Assembly: GCA_903857665.1 (NCBI GenBank)
Contig: CAIOFV010000060.1
Location: 1-35,193 of the forward strand
From: an uncultured Myxococcales bacterium
GTDB taxonomy: Bacteria; Myxococcota_A; UBA9042; DTJE01
Direction of reading: 5' to 3'
Length of the DNA stretch: 35,193 nt
The position numbers were made by a program, and so were the translations under genes. The notes below the pieces were generated by a model, which did not search any database, was not told the origin of the DNA, and saw only the letters and a list, made by a program, of their open reading frames with translations. Shown one piece after another: positions 31,480 to 35,193 of this stretch (positions are counted from its first letter, which is position 1; each line of letters begins with the position of its first letter).

Positions 31480-34266
31480 TCAGTGCACGCCCGCGGCATC
31501 GGCGGGGCGCGCCACGCAGGCCGAGCCTTCGGCCGGCCGGATCCGATCCGCAAGGCCCAGGCTCGTCAGGTGCTCCAGAAGGCGCGCCTGGTCGTCCGCG
31601 GACCAGCCGGTGGCCTCCATCGCGTCCTTTTCGGCGTCCGTCAGGCGTTCGCCAGGCAGTTCCCCGGTGGGCACCAGCGGGAACCGGTCGCGTCCCGAGA
31701 ATACCGACAGGCCCAGGAACGGGTTTTCGACGTCCATGTCCAGGAGGTCGAGCACCGTCGGCAGCATGTCCAGTTGCGACACCAGCCCTTCCTTCTTGAC
31801 GCCGCGCAGACGCGTGTCGCCGGGGATGTGGATCATCCCGGTCAGGTAGTCGAACTGGGACAGGCGGCGGCCGCCGTCGGCACGCCGGAACGCGCGGGTG
31901 ACCAGGGCGTGGTCCGCGATGACCACCAGCAACGTGTTCTGTGCGTAGGGCGAATTCTTGAAGTAGTCCCAGAACACGCCGAAGGCCACGTCCGCGGAGT
32001 AGATCGAATCCAGCAGCGAGTTGCCGCCCGCGGCGGGGTGGTGCCGCAGGGTCGCGTATGGGAAGTGCGTGTCCGTCGTGGCGATGGTCAGCAGGAACGG
32101 CTGGGGAAGGGATCCCTTCTGCAGCATGTCCACCACCGCGCCGTACAGGTCCTCGTCGAACACGCCCCAGGTCTTCACCAGCCCGTTTTTGGCGTGGTCG
32201 AGGATCTCCGCGTCCTCCGCCGTCAGCACCTTGTCGAAGTGGTGCCGCAGGAACACGCCCGCGGTCCCGGCGAAGGTCCCGTAGTCCGACTGGGCCATCA
32301 CCGTGGTGTACCCGCGCTGGGTCTTGAGGATGTCCGACAGCAGCAGGAAGCGCGACCGGACCACCTTCCCGACGTCGCCCGAGGTGACGTTGCCGCCGCG
32401 GCCGAACATGAACGACCCGAGGTCGGCGATCTCGCCACGCAGGGTCGGGAACTCGGAACTCCACAACTTGCCCAGGCTGAAGCTTTCCGCCTCGAAGGCG
32501 TGGAAGTTCTTCGTCAGGCCCGGGACGCCCTGGGCCTCGTCGTCCAGCAGGCCGGACGACAGCGATTCGACCACCAGGTAGATGACGTTGGTTCCCGGCG
32601 GCACGCGCGGCAGGTCCACGGCCCGATCGGACGGCGCCAGGTAGATGCTGGGCTTCACCAGCGGGTACTCGGTGCCGCACGACTGCATCCGCACGCCCAT
32701 GGCCCGTTCCAGGCGGCCCAGGTAGTCCGCGTCCAGCGGGGCGGGCGGCGCCGGCGGGTCGCGAAGGAGGCCGTGGACCAGGGGTTCGATCATCTTGAAC
32801 TCGGGAACGCCGCCGAAGGCCTCGAAGATGCTGCCGCTGATATCCCGGCTGGCCGGCTGCCAGAAGGTGAGCGCCGCGCGGTGGACCAGCGTCACGCCGA
32901 CGAAGGCGACCACGGCGTTCAGCAGCAGCAGGGCCGTCAGCCACCGGACGCCGGGGCGTGCCGCCTGCCGCGATTCGAACGCGACCACGGTCCGGGCGAA
33001 CCGGTCCGCCAGCCACAGCAGCAGCCCGACGAGGATCAGTTCGATGGCGAGCGTGCCGAACACCCAGGCGGCCCAGTCGGAGGTCAACAGCGTGGCGTTC
33101 TGGCGGTAGAAGGCGTGGTACCAGAACTCCTCGTCCGCGTGCGCCGAGGTCTGGTAGAAGATTCCCCAGTCCAGGCGGCGCAGGAAGGCGGAAACCAGGA
33201 ACGACGCGAACACGACGATCCACAACGCCCTCGGCGCGCGACCGCGACGCCGCGCCTTGAACGCGGACCGGTGGATCAGGATCGCCACCAGCAGCGCCAG
33301 CCAGAAATAGAGGGCCGTCAGGGGCAGCAGCACCTCGCTGAAATCGGCGGGCGCGAAGTTGAACGTCCGGATGAGGCTTTCGTGCCACAGCAGCCAGATC
33401 GAGCACAGGACGGCGGTCATCAGCGCGGGCGAGAGCAGGCCGATCGCGCGACCGCGGAGTCCCCCCTCGCGCAGCGCGCCGGTCCATCCCGCCTTGAAGC
33501 CCAGCCTCACGAAACCCAGGAGGATCGCGGCCGGGATCGCCAGCAGCACCGCGTATCGGCCGAAGGCGACCGGCAGGAGCGGCACCAGGGCCAGCGCCCC
33601 GAGGTCGAACAGCACGGCCCGCCGCCGGGGCCCGGGCGCGCCCACCCTCCGGGCGTCCCGCAAGGCCACGGCCAGCCCCAGCAGCAGCCCGATCACCGTG
33701 AGGACCCAGCCGTAGCATTCGAACACGCCCGGCCAGGACACCAGGATCGGCTTGTTCGGGTCGCGGGAGGCGAACACCACGTGGCCGTCCGGCCCTTCCT
33801 CCCGCAACTCGATGCGCACCTCGAAGCCTTCGTACTGCCACTTCGGCAGCAGGCTCGCGAATTGACCGTTGATGACCACTGGCCAGAACGGGACCAGCGC
33901 CCCCATCTGGAATTCGACGCGGCTTCCGCCTTCCAGGGGCAGCGTTTCCTCGCGGCGGACGATCGCGGCCCCGCCCCGGGAAACCGAAATCAGGAGGTGC
34001 ATGGATCGCACGGTGTCCGATGGCGTCTTGCGCCTGACCGCCAGATCGAACTTGTCGATCCAGGGATTCAGCGTTTCCAGGGCACCCGGCGGCAGGTACA
34101 CCAGGTAGTTCGCATCGAGGGTCTCGCTGGGGGACAGGCCCTCCGGCCGCGAACCTTCGGGTCCATCGGCGAACGCGACGGGAACGAATACCACCAGCGA
34201 CAGCCACGTCAGAAGGAGCGCCAGCCCGGCGCGTACGATGGAAGGGGGGCGCGCGGTGTCGTTCAT
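31480..34266 (-). CDS. LtaS-like membrane sulfatase/phosphoglycerol transferase
   Basis: 928 residues from the ATG at 34266. A signal or first helix (LALLLTWLSLVVFVPVAFA) is followed by a periplasmic beta-rich segment (about 35-170). Next come about eight membrane helices (180-470), then a catalytic domain of the alkaline phosphatase/sulfatase fold with NVIYLVVESLS (metal-ligand Glu), SSEFPTLRGEIADLGS (candidate nucleophile Thr), TIATTDTHFPY and VVIADHALVTRAF (DH metal ligands). LtaS-like enzymes transfer phosphoglycerol or phosphoethanolamine groups from lipids. The long N-terminal domain and 928-residue size are larger than classical LtaS (about 650). It is co-directional with the GT39-like gene. 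Confidence 0.75.
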   Translation of the reverse strand: MNDTARPPSIVRAGLALLLTWLSLVVFVPVAFADGPEGSRPEGLSPSETLDANYLVYLPPGALETLNPWIDKFDLAVRRKTPSDTVRSMHLLISVSRGGAAIVRREETLPLEGGSRVEFQMGALVPFWPVVINGQFASLLPKWQYEGFEVRIELREEGPDGHVVFASRDPNKPILVSWPGVFECYGWVLTVIGLLLGLAVALRDARRVGAPGPRRRAVLFDLGALALVPLLPVAFGRYAVLLAIPAAILLGFVRLGFKAGWTGALREGGLRGRAIGLLSPALMTAVLCSIWLLWHESLIRTFNFAPADFSEVLLPLTALYFWLALLVAILIHRSAFKARRRGRAPRALWIVVFASFLVSAFLRRLDWGIFYQTSAHADEEFWYHAFYRQNATLLTSDWAAWVFGTLAIELILVGLLLWLADRFARTVVAFESRQAARPGVRWLTALLLLNAVVAFVGVTLVHRAALTFWQPASRDISGSIFEAFGGVPEFKMIEPLVHGLLRDPPAPPAPLDADYLGRLERAMGVRMQSCGTEYPLVKPSIYLAPSDRAVDLPRVPPGTNVIYLVVESLSSGLLDDEAQGVPGLTKNFHAFEAESFSLGKLWSSEFPTLRGEIADLGSFMFGRGGNVTSGDVGKVVRSRFLLLSDILKTQRGYTTVMAQSDYGTFAGTAGVFLRHHFDKVLTAEDAEILDHAKNGLVKTWGVFDEDLYGAVVDMLQKGSLPQPFLLTIATTDTHFPYATLRHHPAAGGNSLLDSIYSADVAFGVFWDYFKNSPYAQNTLLVVIADHALVTRAFRRADGGRRLSQFDYLTGMIHIPGDTRLRGVKKEGLVSQLDMLPTVLDLLDMDVENPFLGLSVFSGRDRFPLVPTGELPGERLTDAEKDAMEATGWSADDQARLLEHLTSLGLADRIRPAEGSACVARPADAAGVH

Positions 34267-34427
34267 CGTCGTCTCTCAAACCCGCGTGAGTATGGCCGCA
34301 GGCCGGACGGGGATCAAGTCTCGACGCCGGGCGCTCCCGGTACTATCCTCCCCGGGTGCGCATGGCGACACGCCGGCCTGTTGCAGGCAGGGGCGCCACG
34401 CACGCGGTTCGCGAACCAGGAGTTGCC

Positions 34428-35193
34428 ATGAGTCGCCGCCGGATCCGGTCGTCGTCCCTCGCGCTGGCGGGCCTGTTGATCGTCGCGATCGCGACGCCCG
34501 TCCGGGCCGATCCCCTGACGCCTTTCAAGGGGCCGGCGGGCGTGGTCACCGTCGATGACGTCCGGCCGCACTACTCGGCGCCCGAAAACAAGAACAATTC
34601 CTACTACAGCGAATGGTGGTCGGTGGTCTTCTTCCTGGAGGGGGGATACGGCGCCTACGTTCGCTTCCTGATCACCAACATGGGGCTGAAGGACGGCGCC
34701 GCGACCGTCAACGCCGAGTTCCGGCTGGAGGACGGCGAGAAGCTGTCCGAGCGGACCGACCTGTCGAAGGACCAGTGGAGCGCCGGGGGATCCGACGTGC
34801 TGGACATGAAGCTGGGCGACAACTCGCTGTCCGGCCCGATTGACGGGCTGGTCCTGAAGGTGAAGAACGAATCCTTCGAGGCCGAGTACAAGCTGACCAA
34901 CATCGCCCCCCCCTGGAAGCCGGGCAACGGCAAGGCCCAGTATGGCGCGTCGGCGGGAAAGTACTTCCAGATCCAGATCCCGGCGCCCGTCGCAGCGGTC
35001 ACCGGCACCGTGCGCATCCCCGGCGAAAAGGAGCCGCGGATCGTCAAGGGCGTCGCGATCGCCGAGCACCAGATCATGAGCGTCGGGATGCACGAGCAGG
35101 CGAAGCGCTGGATGCGCTACCGGGCCATTTCCGCATCCACGACCTTCATCGCCGCGGACATCGAGACACCCGACGTCTTCGGCAACGCGCACA
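34428..35193 (+). CDS. Secreted CrtC/Svf1-like protein (partial, 3' end outside)
   Basis: The gene starts at the ATG at 34428 with AGGAG upstream and runs off the right edge after 255 codons. A signal peptide (SLALAGLLIVAIATPVRA) is present. The mature part has NSYYSEWWSVVFFLEGGYG, AYVRFLITNMGLKDG, AATVNAEFRLEDGE and then GSDVLDMKLGDNSLSG, a beta-rich lipocalin-like pattern recalling the CrtC (hydroxyneurosporene synthase)/Svf1 group, in which a Trp-Trp strand follows the N-terminus. The match is by layout only. It is divergent from the LtaS-like gene across 161 bases, where CCGGG-CGCT-CCCGG at about 34326-34339 forms a small inverted repeat. Confidence 0.55.
   Translation, partial: MSRRRIRSSSLALAGLLIVAIATPVRADPLTPFKGPAGVVTVDDVRPHYSAPENKNNSYYSEWWSVVFFLEGGYGAYVRFLITNMGLKDGAATVNAEFRLEDGEKLSERTDLSKDQWSAGGSDVLDMKLGDNSLSGPIDGLVLKVKNESFEAEYKLTNIAPPWKPGNGKAQYGASAGKYFQIQIPAPVAAVTGTVRIPGEKEPRIVKGVAIAEHQIMSVGMHEQAKRWMRYRAISASTTFIAADIETPDVFGNAH

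Noticed and set aside
31181..34431. Long open frames of over 1000 codons overlapping the LtaS-like gene on both strands
   Set aside because: Composition is low in complexity (R, G, Q, H) with no domain. The 928-residue frame has membrane helices and sulfatase motifs.
1..35193. CRISPR array
   Set aside because: No series of short regularly spaced identical repeats was seen; the only regular repeat is the two- to three-copy array at the transposon end.

Overview
The window is GC-rich (roughly 70% by eye) and looks like a piece of a Myxococcota or other former 'deltaproteobacterial' chromosome. The evidence is a surface protein ending in a MYXO-CTERM-like tripartite tail (Cys/Gly-rich patch, one membrane helix, Arg/Lys cluster), a very cysteine-rich secreted protein with the HCGGC style common in that phylum, and GC-rich codon use throughout. 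A glycyl radical enzyme with its activase points to an at least partly anaerobic lifestyle. Genus and species cannot be read from the sequence.

Positions 1 to about 8000 form an accessory region coded almost entirely on the minus strand. At the left edge is the N-terminal exonuclease part of a phage/plasmid-type DNA polymerase and a short remnant. Next comes a roughly 3.9 kb transposon (about 554-4482): a DDE transposase, an ExeA/TnsC-like AAA+ ATPase, a 76-residue protein (start/stop overlaps join these three) and a separate helper-like gene, bounded by imperfect inverted ends with a repeat array at the left. Its right end cuts off the 3' end of a HEPN-motif gene with an inactive-STAND-like C-terminal half. 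Beyond this are a CHAT-protease fragment, a 3' tRNA/tmRNA-like fragment flanked by CCTGCAA/TTGCAGG sites (a likely island attachment site), an FRG-domain protein, a zinc-ribbon protein and a 34-residue lysine-rich protein. The content suggests a decayed defence island.

Positions 8133-13598 carry a secreted cysteine-rich protein, an inositol-monophosphatase/ADP-ribosylglycohydrolase fusion and a SAM methyltransferase.

Positions 13619-22014 are one minus-strand operon, from upstream to downstream: VTC polyphosphate-polymerase-like protein, DUF4956 membrane protein, HlyD-type adaptor fused to a beta-propeller, TolC-like lipoprotein, CotH-kinase lipoprotein and the MYXO-CTERM surface protein. 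This is the most interesting assembly in the window. It joins the known VTC/DUF4956/CotH association to an adaptor and outer-membrane channel, so it could be a trans-envelope system that makes or modifies a surface product.

Divergent from it, 22289-26701 is a plus-strand operon for a glycyl radical enzyme of unassigned subtype, its activase and a PNPOx-like flavoprotein. Then follow pgi (26812-28455), a triple-KOW-like protein, a GT39-like membrane glycosyltransferase paired with an LtaS-like phosphoglycerol transferase (29883-34266, minus) and, cut by the right edge, a secreted CrtC/Svf1-like protein.
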